Assembly (NCBI RefSeq): GCF_016834655.1
Contig: NZ_JAENHP010000020.1
Location: forward strand, 1 to 64,000
Source: Paractinoplanes ovalisporus
GTDB taxonomy: Bacteria > Actinomycetota > Actinomycetes > Mycobacteriales > Micromonosporaceae
Reading direction: 5' to 3'
DNA: 64,000 nucleotides
This document shows, piece after piece, positions 47,742-55,399 of this stretch. Every line of letters begins with the position of its first letter. The first letter of the stretch is position 1. The position numbers and the translations under genes are program-made. The notes under the pieces were generated by a model. That model saw nothing but the letters and a program-made list of their open reading frames with translations, was not told where the DNA came from and did not search any database.

Positions 47742-49099
47742 TCCGTCGCGTCCTGGCGGCGTGCGGTGCCGCCCTGCTCGTCCCCCTCGCTGTTCCCGCC
47801 GGCCCCGCTGCGGCCGCGCCTCTCGCTGCTCCCGGCCCGGCTGGGGTGGCACCCCTCGCTCTTCCCGCCGGCCCCGCTGGAGCCGCGCCCCTCGCTCTGT
47901 CGGCCGGCCCCGGTGGGGTCGCGCCGCTCGTGGCTCACGCCGGTCGGGCCGCGGCCGAGGTCCCCTGTCCCAAGCCCAAGGTGGCGCCGCCGGCCAACCG
48001 CCCGCCCCGGCCGGTTCCGCCGCCGGACGACCCGGTCGGCAGCGCGATCGGCGGCGACGCGCTCGCCACCCACGGCCTGGTGATCCCGCCCGGCGTGAAG
48101 TCACCGCCGGCGGTCACGGCGACCACCTGGATGGTCGCCGACCTCGACACGGGCGAGGTCCTGGGCGGCTGCGGGCCCCACGTCTACCAGACCCCCGCCA
48201 GCGTGCAGAAGACGCTGCTGGCGGCCACCGTGATCGACAAGCTCGACCCCGACCAGCGGATCACCGTGACCCGCGGCGATCTCGACATCGAGCCCGGCAG
48301 CTCGGCGGTGGGCCTGGTGGTCGGCGGCAAATACCCGATCTCGACCCTCTGGCTGGGCCTGATGCTCAACTCGGGCAACGACGCCGCGAACGCGCTGGCC
48401 CGGCTCGCCGGTGGCGGCGGCACCGACGGCGTGGCGAAGACCGTGGGCGAGATGAACGCGCTGGCCAAGCGGATCGGCGCCTGGCAGACCCACGCTGTGA
48501 CCCCGTCCGGCCTCGACGGCAAGGGCCAGTTCACCAGCGCGTACGACCTGGCGCTGATCGCCCGGGTCTGCTTCGCCAACGCCGACTTCCGCCGCTATGT
48601 GCTGACCCGGAGCGCCCAGATGCCCGCCCAGCCCCAGCTGAAGAAGGGCGGGTTCCAGTTCCAGAACGAGAACAAGCTGATCTTCAACTACGAGGGCGCC
48701 CTGGGCGGCAAGACCGGCTTCACCACGGTGGCCCGGCACAGCTACGTGGGCGCGGCCGAACGCAACGGCCGCCGCCTGGTGGTGACCCTGCTGGGCGCCG
48801 AGGCCCGCCCGATGCGCGGCTATCAGCAGGGCGCGGCCCTGCTCGACTGGGGTTTCGCCCTGCCGAAGGACGAGTCGGTCGGCAAGCTGGTCTCCCCGCA
48901 GGAGGTCGCTCCCGAGCCGTCCCCCACCCAGAAGCCCGCCGGTGCCCCACCCGCAGCCACACAGCCCACACGCGGCGAGCCACCGAAGGTGCTGACGGTC
49001 GCCGCAGCCGCCTCCGTCGCGCTGCTGCTGGGCGGCGCCCCGCTGCTGCTCCTGCTGACCCAGCGCCGCCGCCGACGCCCCACCGCACGGGCCCGCTGA
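47738..49099 (+). CDS. D-alanyl-D-alanine carboxypeptidase, S11 family
   Basis: 453 residues from TTG 47738. Signal peptide (1-26), then an Ala/Pro/Gly-rich region with four or five degenerate repeats of about 14 residues (LALPAGPAGAAP-like). The catalytic domain (about 110-370) has the active-site TPASVQKTLLA (SxxK), NSGNDAA (SxN) and GGKTGFTT (KTG), so it is a complete penicillin-binding DacA-type enzyme that trims the fifth D-Ala from peptidoglycan stems. A C-terminal membrane helix (VLTVAAAASVALLLGGAPLL) and a basic tail anchor it. Confidence 0.95.
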   Translation: MIRRVLAACGAALLVPLAVPAGPAAAAPLAAPGPAGVAPLALPAGPAGAAPLALSAGPGGVAPLVAHAGRAAAEVPCPKPKVAPPANRPPRPVPPPDDPVGSAIGGDALATHGLVIPPGVKSPPAVTATTWMVADLDTGEVLGGCGPHVYQTPASVQKTLLAATVIDKLDPDQRITVTRGDLDIEPGSSAVGLVVGGKYPISTLWLGLMLNSGNDAANALARLAGGGGTDGVAKTVGEMNALAKRIGAWQTHAVTPSGLDGKGQFTSAYDLALIARVCFANADFRRYVLTRSAQMPAQPQLKKGGFQFQNENKLIFNYEGALGGKTGFTTVARHSYVGAAERNGRRLVVTLLGAEARPMRGYQQGAALLDWGFALPKDESVGKLVSPQEVAPEPSPTQKPAGAPPAATQPTRGEPPKVLTVAAAASVALLLGGAPLLLLLTQRRRRRPTARAR

Positions 49100-49312
49100 C
49101 CCAGCACCGCCCCACAAGCCCGCTGAATCCGCGCCGCAGGCCGTCGGCGCGCGTTTGACCAGCCCAAATGGCTTTCTTTCGCCCAGCCGGACCACTGATC
49201 AAGCCGCAACTTGCCCACCCCACCGCTCCCAGGGGGCTGGCCAAAAAATACGCCGCGGGGAGGGCCACCATCGGGTTATCCACAGGGCGACACGTGTGAC
49301 CTGAGTGTCAGT

Positions 49313-49828
49313 TCAGGGCAGGGCCCAGCCTGACCACAGCAGGCCGAACACCCAGACGACGGCCACCGCCAGGGCCGCGGTGAACTCGATCAGCATGGCC
49401 ATGCCGGCCGCGTGCAGTGCGTACTTGGTGGAGGGCCAGGCCTGGCCGGGGCCCAGGCGGGCGCGTTCGACCAGGTAGACGCCGAGCACGAAGCCGAGCG
49501 GCAGGCCGAGCACCGGGATCACGAAGAAGCCGACCACGCCGAGCACGCCGCCGGCCAGCAGGGCCGAGTTGGGGACGCCCGCGTTCTTCAGGCGGCGGCC
49601 GGGAACCATGTATTTGATCAGGCCGCCGAGCAGGGCCACCGCGGTCGCCACGCCGAAGACCAGCCAGCGTACGGCGCCGCTGCCCTCGCCGAAGATGGCC
49701 CAGAACAGCACCCCGGCCCAGCTCAGCAGGAGGCCGGGCACGACCGGGACGACTACGCCGACCACGCCCACGGCGATCGCGACGCCGGCGATCAGGTTGA
49801 TCAGCCAGGCGCTGTCGGTGAGGTCCAT
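49313..49828 (-). CDS. DUF456 family membrane protein
   Basis: 171 residues, about five hydrophobic segments. It is recognised by the typical order VVPVVPGLLLSWAGVLFWAIF, KYMVPGRRLKNAGVPNSALLAGGVLGVVGFFVIPVLGLPLGFVLGVYLVE. Gly/Pro-rich membrane helices like these define DUF456 (YqgC-like), which has no known function. It is convergent with the carboxypeptidase gene; the 213-bp gap between them has no clear gene. Confidence 0.88.
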   Translation of the reverse strand: MDLTDSAWLINLIAGVAIAVGVVGVVVPVVPGLLLSWAGVLFWAIFGEGSGAVRWLVFGVATAVALLGGLIKYMVPGRRLKNAGVPNSALLAGGVLGVVGFFVIPVLGLPLGFVLGVYLVERARLGPGQAWPSTKYALHAAGMAMLIEFTAALAVAVVWVFGLLWSGWALP

Positions 49829-50159
49829 GCGCCAAAGGTGCCAGCCCGGGGCAATCGCGCAAAGTCACGGGCCCGAGTTCTCAACCAACCCACAGCCGCG
49901 ACCGAAACCAGAAGCACAGCTGCGGGCGAAACCAGAAGCACAGCTGCGGGCGAAACCAGAAGCACAGCTGCGGCCGAGACCAGAGGCACAGAAACGCGAC
50001 CGCCGGGAGCGCGGAAAGAGAGCGCGAAGCAACCCGCCCAACGGCAACCGGTCCGCACCTCATCGGCGCTTAGCCTGCACCGATCCCCCGCCGAACCTCC
50101 TTGTGTCACGCCGACGAGCCCGCTGCGAAACGGGCCGCCGACAACGGGGGGAACCACAC
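49829..50159. other. Intergenic region between DUF456 and the FliA-like sigma gene
   Basis: 331 bp between divergent genes with no convincing gene. It holds the 24-bp repeat and then a stretch leading to the sigma gene. CTCA at 50059-50062 followed 16 bp later by ACCGAT partly resembles the CTCA-N15-17-GCCGAA type of FliA promoter reported for Actinoplanes motility genes, so autoregulation is conceivable but weakly supported. Confidence 0.4.
49898..49993. repeat. 24-bp tandem repeat, four units
   Basis: Four 24-bp units based on GCGGGCGAAACCAGAAGCAC plus AGCT. The central two are identical, and the first and last differ by a few bases. The period is eight codons and several frames are open through it. 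It is noncoding as far as I can see and lies upstream of the first FliA-like sigma gene. Confidence 0.96.
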
Positions 50160-51074
50160 ATGACCACCATCGCGAACGCTGCCGACATCGTTGCCGACAC
50201 CGCCGCCGTCACGGTTCTGTCCGCTGCCGAGCAGGAGGAGATGATCCGCACCCACATGCCGCTCGTCGGCCACCTGGTGCGCGACATGCTCAGCCGCATC
50301 CCCAACCACATCCACCGCGACGACCTGACCAGCGCCGGCCTGCACGCCCTGGTCACCGCGGCCCGCGGCTGGGACCCGCAGCGCGGCATCCCGTTCCACC
50401 GTTTCGCGAGCACCCGCATCCGCGGCGCCATCCTCGACGAGCTGCGCGCTCTCGACTGGGCGACCCGCTCGGTGCGTACGAAGGCCCGCGCCACCGACAC
50501 CACCCGCCAGGCCCTGACCACGACGCTGGGCCGCACGCCCACCGCCGACGAGCTGGCCCAGGCCCTCGGCACCACGACCACCGACCTCAAGCAGACCGAC
50601 ACCGACGTGCAGCGCGCGACCGTGCTGTCGCTGCAGGGCTTCACCACCAGCAGCGCCGACGACCTGGTCACCGAGAAGACCCCGGGCCCGGAGGACATGC
50701 TGCTGCGCCGTGAGCAGATCGGCTACCTGCACCACGCGATCAGCTCGCTGCCGGAGCGTCTGCAGGTCGTCATCACCGAGTACTTCCTGCAGGAGCGTCC
50801 GATGGCCGACATCGCGGCCGACCTCGGCGTGACCGAGTCGCGGGTGTCGCAGCTGCGCGCCGAGGCGCTGTCGCTGCTCAAGGACGGTCTCAACACGCAC
50901 CTGAACCCCGAGCTGGCGCCGGTTCCGGACAACCCGGAGAGCATCACCGCCCGCCGCCGGGCCAGCTACTACAACAGCATCGCCGAGAGCACCACGATGC
51001 ACAGCCGGCTCGCGATGACCAACGCGCACGGCCACACCGCGTACAGCCGCGGCCCGCTCGCGGCGGCCGTCTGA
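50160..51074 (+). CDS. FliA/WhiG-like sigma-70 family factor
   Basis: 304 residues from ATG 50160. Region 2: HMPLVGHLVRDMLSRIPNHIHRDDLTSAGLHALVTAARGWDPQRGIPFHRFASTRIRGAILDELRALDWATRSVR. Region 3 follows (about 110-170), and region 4 is LPERLQVVITEYFLQERPMADIAADLGVTESRVSQLRAEALSLLKDGL. This layout is the flagellar/sporulation FliA-WhiG class. It is a close paralogue of the 54,208-55,089 gene. No anti-sigma gene is adjacent. A strong terminator follows at 51,107. Confidence 0.93.
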   Translation: MTTIANAADIVADTAAVTVLSAAEQEEMIRTHMPLVGHLVRDMLSRIPNHIHRDDLTSAGLHALVTAARGWDPQRGIPFHRFASTRIRGAILDELRALDWATRSVRTKARATDTTRQALTTTLGRTPTADELAQALGTTTTDLKQTDTDVQRATVLSLQGFTTSSADDLVTEKTPGPEDMLLRREQIGYLHHAISSLPERLQVVITEYFLQERPMADIAADLGVTESRVSQLRAEALSLLKDGLNTHLNPELAPVPDNPESITARRRASYYNSIAESTTMHSRLAMTNAHGHTAYSRGPLAAAV

Positions 51075-51106
51075 CCTGAACCAGACCTGAACAAGACCAG
51101 AACAAA

Positions 51107-51138
51107 GTGGGGGGCTCGGCAGATGCCGAGCCCCCCAC
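51107..51138. terminator. Strong bidirectional terminator
   Basis: GTGGGGGGCTCGGC and GCCGAGCCCCCCAC pair perfectly (14 bp) around AGAT, between the convergent sigma and helD genes. The stem is followed by a short AT-rich stretch on the plus strand and AACAAAG on the other side. Confidence 0.9.
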
Positions 51139-51144
51139 AACCAT

Positions 51145-53439
51145 TTATGCCAACGCGCTGAGCACCTTCGGCAGATCGGCTGTGTGCAGCACACCGAGCC
51201 GCCGCGTGGCCCGGGTGACCGCCACGTAAAGGTCGGACAACCCCCGCGGCGACTCCGCGATGATCTGGTCGGGCTCGACCACGATCACCGAGTCGAACTC
51301 GAGCCCCTTGGCCTGCCGCACGGTCATCAGCACGACCTGGTTGAGCAGGTCGGGCTGCTCCCCCACGGCCGCACCGGGCACCGCCTCGACGAGAGCGCGG
51401 CCCAGATCCGCCTGACGCGCTTCGGGAACCAGAACCCCCACGCGCCCCTCGCCGGCTTCGGCGGCCTCGAGCCGTACGGCCGCAATTGTCTCGGCCCCCA
51501 GCGCGACCGCCGGCACCCGCAGCGCCCACGGCTCGACGCCGGCCGTCCGCACCGACCGGGGCGGTTCCAGCGCCGGGTCGACCGCCGCCAGCACGTCGGC
51601 CGCCACCGCCATCACCTCGGCCGGAGTGCGATAGTTCACGGTCAGCTCGACCAGGTTCCAGCGCTGGGCCACGTACGGCTCGAAGACCTGCTCCCACGTC
51701 GTGGTGCCGGCCAGTTCCGAGGTCTGGGCCACGTCGCCGACCACGGTCATCGAGCGGCTCGGGCAGCGCCGCATGAGCAGCCGCCACGCCATCGGGGACA
51801 ACTCCTGCGCCTCGTCGACGATCACATGACCGAAGACCCACGTACGGTCGGCGGCGGCCCGCTCGGCGGCGGTACGGGTGTCAAGCACCTCGTGCCGCTC
51901 GACGAACGCGCTCGCGTCGACGACGTCGGTCGCGGACAGGATCTCCTCCTCCTGGTCCTCGAAGTCGAGCGACCGGGAGCCCTCGACGATCTCGAGCACA
52001 CCCTCGGCGTACTCGATCGCCTCCCGCCTCTCCTGCGCGGCCTGCCGGGCCTTGAGGGTGTCGTCGACGCCCAGCAGTTCGGCCAGTTCGTCGAGCAGCG
52101 GCACGTCGGCCGGGGTCCAGCGGGCTTCGCGGTCGCGCAGCAGCAGCGCCCGTTCGGCCTCGGTCAGGCCGGGGGCCGCGTGGCCGAGCCGGTCGGGGTC
52201 GGTCAGCAGCTCGCGCAGCACGCGGCGCGGGGTCAGAACCGGCCAGAAGTCGAAGAGCACCTGCTGGACGTCGATGTCTTCGCGCAGCTCGCGCCGGGTC
52301 TCGGCCAGGTCGGCCTCGGAGAGCAGATTTTCCCCGCCCAGCGGGTCGGCGCCGATGCGCTCGGCGATCTGCAGCGACAGCGCGTGGATGGCCTCGGTGA
52401 CGAAGATCGACCGGGCCACGTTGTGCGGGCGGTCGGACCGGCGGGCCACGGCCCGGGCGTCCTCGAGCACCGAGCGCTCGATCCGCAGCGGGTAACCGTC
52501 GTGATCCACCTCGACATACGTCTCGGGCACGGTCTGCCAGTCGGCGACCGCGCGGGCCAGGACGTCGAGCATCGCCGTGCGACCCTTCAGCGCCGCGGCG
52601 GCGGGGGGTTCCACGGCCCGGGCCCGTACGCCGGGAAACATGTCCCCCAAAGTGGCCAGGAGCACGCCGGTCTCCGCGAGGGAGGGCAGCACCTGCGAGA
52701 TGTAGCGCAGGAACGTCGGGTTGGGCCCGAGGATCAGCACGCCCTGCTTGGTCAGCTGACCGCGATAGGTGTAGAGCAGGTAGGCCGCGCGGTGCAGCGC
52801 GACGGCGGTCTTGCCGGTGCCGGGGCCGCCCTGCACCACCATCACGCCGTTGAGCCCGGCCCGGATCACCTCGTCCTGCTCGGCCTGGATCGTCTCGACG
52901 ATGTCGCGCATACGGCCCGTACGGTTGGCGGTCAGCGCCGACAGCAGCGCGGCCTCGCCGGTCACGTCTTCACGGCCGCCGCTCCCGCCGGCTTCGAGGT
53001 CGAGCACCTCGTCGTCGATGGCGGTCAGCAGCCGGCCCCTGGTGCGCAGATGGCGGCGGCGGGTCACTCCGTCGGGCGACACCGCGGTGGCCAGATAGAA
53101 GGCCCGGGAGGCCGGGGCCCGCCAGTCGACGAGAAGCGGGTCACGATCGTGTTCCTCGGCGGACAGTCCGATCCGTCCGATGTAGCGCGGCTGGTCGGCG
53201 GCGAAATCGAGCCGTCCGAAGCAGAGGCCGTTTTCCACGGCATTCATCTGCGCCAGTTGTTCGGCGTAATGGGAGCGTGTCGCCTCGCGCTGGGCGCGGC
53301 CCTGCGGGGTGCCGCCGCCCTCGAGCAGAATGGCACGAAGACGCTCGTCAGCCTGCGTACGCAGGCCGTCCAGCCGGTTGTAGAGGGTGGTGAGGTACGC
53401 CTGTTCGGCTTCGAGGTCGGCCGCGGCGGAGCTTGACAA
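51145..53439 (-). CDS. helD: HelD-like UvrD/Rep-family ATPase (RNA polymerase recycling factor)
   Basis: 764 residues from TTG 53439, chosen because AAGGGGA is six bases upstream; GTG 53445 and ATG 53463 are in frame but badly spaced. It begins with the N-terminal coiled coil (AADLEAEQAYLTTLYNRLDGLRTQADERL) that enters the polymerase. Superfamily 1 ATPase motifs: QGGPGTGKTAVALH (Walker A), HVIVDEAQELSPMAW (motif II), VVGDVAQTSE (III), TVNYRTP (IV), and MTVRQAKGLEFDSVIVVEPD with LYVAVTRATRRL (V/VI). HelD removes stalled RNA polymerase from DNA, and some forms protect against rifampicin. Confidence 0.93.
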   Translation of the reverse strand: MSSSAAADLEAEQAYLTTLYNRLDGLRTQADERLRAILLEGGGTPQGRAQREATRSHYAEQLAQMNAVENGLCFGRLDFAADQPRYIGRIGLSAEEHDRDPLLVDWRAPASRAFYLATAVSPDGVTRRRHLRTRGRLLTAIDDEVLDLEAGGSGGREDVTGEAALLSALTANRTGRMRDIVETIQAEQDEVIRAGLNGVMVVQGGPGTGKTAVALHRAAYLLYTYRGQLTKQGVLILGPNPTFLRYISQVLPSLAETGVLLATLGDMFPGVRARAVEPPAAAALKGRTAMLDVLARAVADWQTVPETYVEVDHDGYPLRIERSVLEDARAVARRSDRPHNVARSIFVTEAIHALSLQIAERIGADPLGGENLLSEADLAETRRELREDIDVQQVLFDFWPVLTPRRVLRELLTDPDRLGHAAPGLTEAERALLLRDREARWTPADVPLLDELAELLGVDDTLKARQAAQERREAIEYAEGVLEIVEGSRSLDFEDQEEEILSATDVVDASAFVERHEVLDTRTAAERAAADRTWVFGHVIVDEAQELSPMAWRLLMRRCPSRSMTVVGDVAQTSELAGTTTWEQVFEPYVAQRWNLVELTVNYRTPAEVMAVAADVLAAVDPALEPPRSVRTAGVEPWALRVPAVALGAETIAAVRLEAAEAGEGRVGVLVPEARQADLGRALVEAVPGAAVGEQPDLLNQVVLMTVRQAKGLEFDSVIVVEPDQIIAESPRGLSDLYVAVTRATRRLGVLHTADLPKVLSALA

Positions 53440-53471
53440 AGCCACTCCCCTTTGTGGTAACATTCGGGCTC

Positions 53472-53497
53472 AGCGGCCCATTGACGGCCGCTTTTTT
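53472..53497 (+). terminator. Rho-independent-type hairpin in the helD leader region
   Basis: AGCGGCC-CATTGAC-GGCCGCT followed by TTTTTT is a standard terminator on the plus strand, rare in such GC-rich DNA. It lies between divergent genes, 33 bp from the helD start and 127 bp before the lipoprotein. TTGACA (53433-53438) and TAACAT (53458-53463) just left of it could start a very short rightward transcript that ends here. Confidence 0.6.
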
Positions 53498-53623
53498 ATT
53501 GCTCGGCAAACGACCAGACTAGCGCATCGATGGCAGGTTACGGCTCGCCGGGAAATTGTCGTCTATCGGTCATGCTTTACGGCGAGCCGTTACGCACGAC
53601 CGCCGATCCGCTTTAACCCGGGC

Positions 53624-54139
53624 ATGACCCACAACCACCCGATCCGACGCCTCGGCGCGCTCGCCCTCATCGCTGCCGCCACCCTCGCCTTTTCCTCCGC
53701 GTGCACCGGCGACGACGAGGCCCCGGCCGGCAACGCCGCCCAGGCGGCCGCGGGCGGCCCCGAGGCCAAGACCATCGACGGCGCCAAGTCGGCCGCCCAG
53801 ACGGTCTTCGACCGATTCGCCGGGGGCGACTTCGCCGGCGCCTGGGACATGTACACCGCCGCCGGCAAGCAGGCGATCAGCAAGGACGACTACGTGAAGC
53901 TGAACCAGGCCTGCTCCCGCAAGGGCCTGGCGATCCAGCTCACCAGCGCCCGCATGGAGGGCACCGACCGGGCCGTCGTCATCGCCAAGCAGCTCGTGGC
54001 CGCCCAGTCCTACACGATGGTCTACGAGGCCGACGCCTGGAAGCTCGAGCCGGCCAAGGAGGGTCTCGCCCTCTACAAGCAGGGCGCGGCCAAGGCCATC
54101 GCGGCCCAGAAGAAGGCCGGCACCTGCGCCAACCAGTAA
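53624..54139 (+). CDS. Small lipoprotein
   Basis: 171 residues from ATG 53624. A signal peptide with lipobox FSSAC leads to an Ala/Gly linker and a domain (about 50-165) with the pattern SAAQTVFDRFAGGDFAGAWDMYTAAGKQAISKDDYVKLNQAC...TMVYEADAWKLEP. This resembles the small NTF2-like or DUF4878-type lipoproteins of actinomycetes. Two cysteines (NQAC, GTCANQ) may pair. It is anchored on the outer membrane face. Function unknown. Confidence 0.82.
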   Translation: MTHNHPIRRLGALALIAAATLAFSSACTGDDEAPAGNAAQAAAGGPEAKTIDGAKSAAQTVFDRFAGGDFAGAWDMYTAAGKQAISKDDYVKLNQACSRKGLAIQLTSARMEGTDRAVVIAKQLVAAQSYTMVYEADAWKLEPAKEGLALYKQGAAKAIAAQKKAGTCANQ

Positions 54140-54159
54140 CCGTCCCCCGGAAACACCCC

Positions 54160-54188
54160 GGTGCCCGCCGCGAACCGCGGCGGGCACC
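54160..54188. terminator. Bidirectional terminator between lipoprotein and second sigma gene
   Basis: GGTGCCCGCCGCG and CGCGGCGGGCACC pair perfectly (13 bp) around AAC, between convergent stops at 54139 and 54208. Confidence 0.85.
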
Positions 54189-54207
54189 GAACCACTAGGT
54201 GAAGACT

Positions 54208-55089
54208 TCAGGCGGCCACCGGCAGGCCGTCCGGGCCGGTCAGCGAGAGCCGCGTGCGCAGGTCGCCGCGGGACGCGATCTGGTCGTAGTAGGCGGCCCG
54301 GCGGCGCGCCACGCAGCCCTCCTTGGCCGGGGTCTGCGCCGCCAGCGACGGATCGAGGTGCGTGTTCAGGCCGTCCCGCAGCAGGGTCAGCGCCTCGGCG
54401 CGCAGTTGTGACACACGCGACTCGGTGACGCCCAGTTCCTCGGCGATGCGGGCCATCGGCCGCTCCTCGAAGAAGTAGCCCTGCACCACCACGCGCAGCC
54501 GCTCGGGCAGCGCCTCGATGGCGTGACGCAGGTAACCGAGACGCTCGCGCATCAGCAGCATCTCCTCGGGACCGGCGCTGGGCTCGGTCACCATGTCCTC
54601 GGCGCCGGCCGTGGCGAAGCCCTGCAGGCTGAACACCACCGCGCGCTGGACGTCGTCGTCGGCGTGCTCGATGTCCTCGACCGAGCAGCCGAGACGGTCC
54701 GCCACCTCGCGGACGGTGGGCACGCGGCCCAGCTCGGCGGTCAGTTCCTGACGGGCGCCGTCGGTTCGCCGGGCCCGCTGCCGCACCGAGCGGCTGGCCC
54801 AGTCGAGGCCGCGCAGCTCGTCGAGCAGGGCGCCCCGGACGCGGGCGGCCGCGAACCGGGCGAACGGAACCTGGCGGTCCTCGTCGTAGCCCCGGGCCGC
54901 GTGCACCAGGGCCGCGTATCCGGCCGAGAGCAGGTCGTCCCGGTTGACGTGCGCCGGGACCCGCGCCAGCATCTCGCGGACCAGATGGCCGACGAGCGGC
55001 ATGTGGGCCTGGACGCGGTCCTCGCGGCGGCGGTCCTCGCCACCACGGTTCTCGCGACGGCGGTCGGCAGCAAATGTGGCACCGCTCAT
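54208..55089 (-). CDS. Second FliA/WhiG-like sigma-70 family factor
   Basis: 293 residues from ATG 55089, with GAGGAG upstream. Regions 2-4 align with the sigma at 50,160 (HMPLVGHLVREMLARVPAHVNRDDLLSAGYAALVHAARGYDEDRQVPFARFAAARVRGALLDELRGLDWASRSVR; VVVQGYFFEERPMARIAEELGVTESRVSQLRAEALTLLRDGL). The N-terminus differs: it is charged (ADRRRENRGGEDRRREDR), where the other begins with an Ala/Thr stretch. Likely paralogues by duplication that now differ in promoter choice or control. Confidence 0.92.
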   Translation of the reverse strand: MSGATFAADRRRENRGGEDRRREDRVQAHMPLVGHLVREMLARVPAHVNRDDLLSAGYAALVHAARGYDEDRQVPFARFAAARVRGALLDELRGLDWASRSVRQRARRTDGARQELTAELGRVPTVREVADRLGCSVEDIEHADDDVQRAVVFSLQGFATAGAEDMVTEPSAGPEEMLLMRERLGYLRHAIEALPERLRVVVQGYFFEERPMARIAEELGVTESRVSQLRAEALTLLRDGLNTHLDPSLAAQTPAKEGCVARRRAAYYDQIASRGDLRTRLSLTGPDGLPVAA

Positions 55090-55399
55090 GTTGGGGGGTC
55101 TCCTCGCGAACCAGGCCGGGAGGGGGGTTCCCGGCACTGAGAAGAAAGGTGATCCCGATAAAGTGCGAAATGGGTCTCGTACGGGTGCAAGGTGGTTGCT
55201 TCCCGGCCCGGCATCCCCGATTCCGGAGCGCGGGTATGCTTGATCACGCGGCCCGCCCAGTCTTGCCTCGGGCCGCCTTGGACGGGTGCTCGCTCATCAG
55301 CGCCGCACCGTCCCTCGGATCGGCCACCACGCGCCGCAACTGAGAGCAATAGTTGCGCCGGGCAGGACGACCTTTCAACAGCTCAGGAGCTTCCGCTAC
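55090..55399. other. Divergent region between second sigma gene and DEAD-box helicase
   Basis: 310 bp with no convincing gene. The right part would be the helicase leader. It contains CGCAACT-N9-AGTTGCG (55335-55357), a 7-bp inverted repeat with a 9-base loop, 43 bp before the helicase ATG. Long leaders with hairpins are common for cold-induced RNA helicases, but regulation here is inference. Confidence 0.45.

Noticed and set aside
49276..49284. TTATCCACA, a perfect DnaA-box consensus
   Set aside because: Only one copy, with no cluster, AT-rich unwinding region or dnaA/dnaN genes nearby, so not a replication origin.
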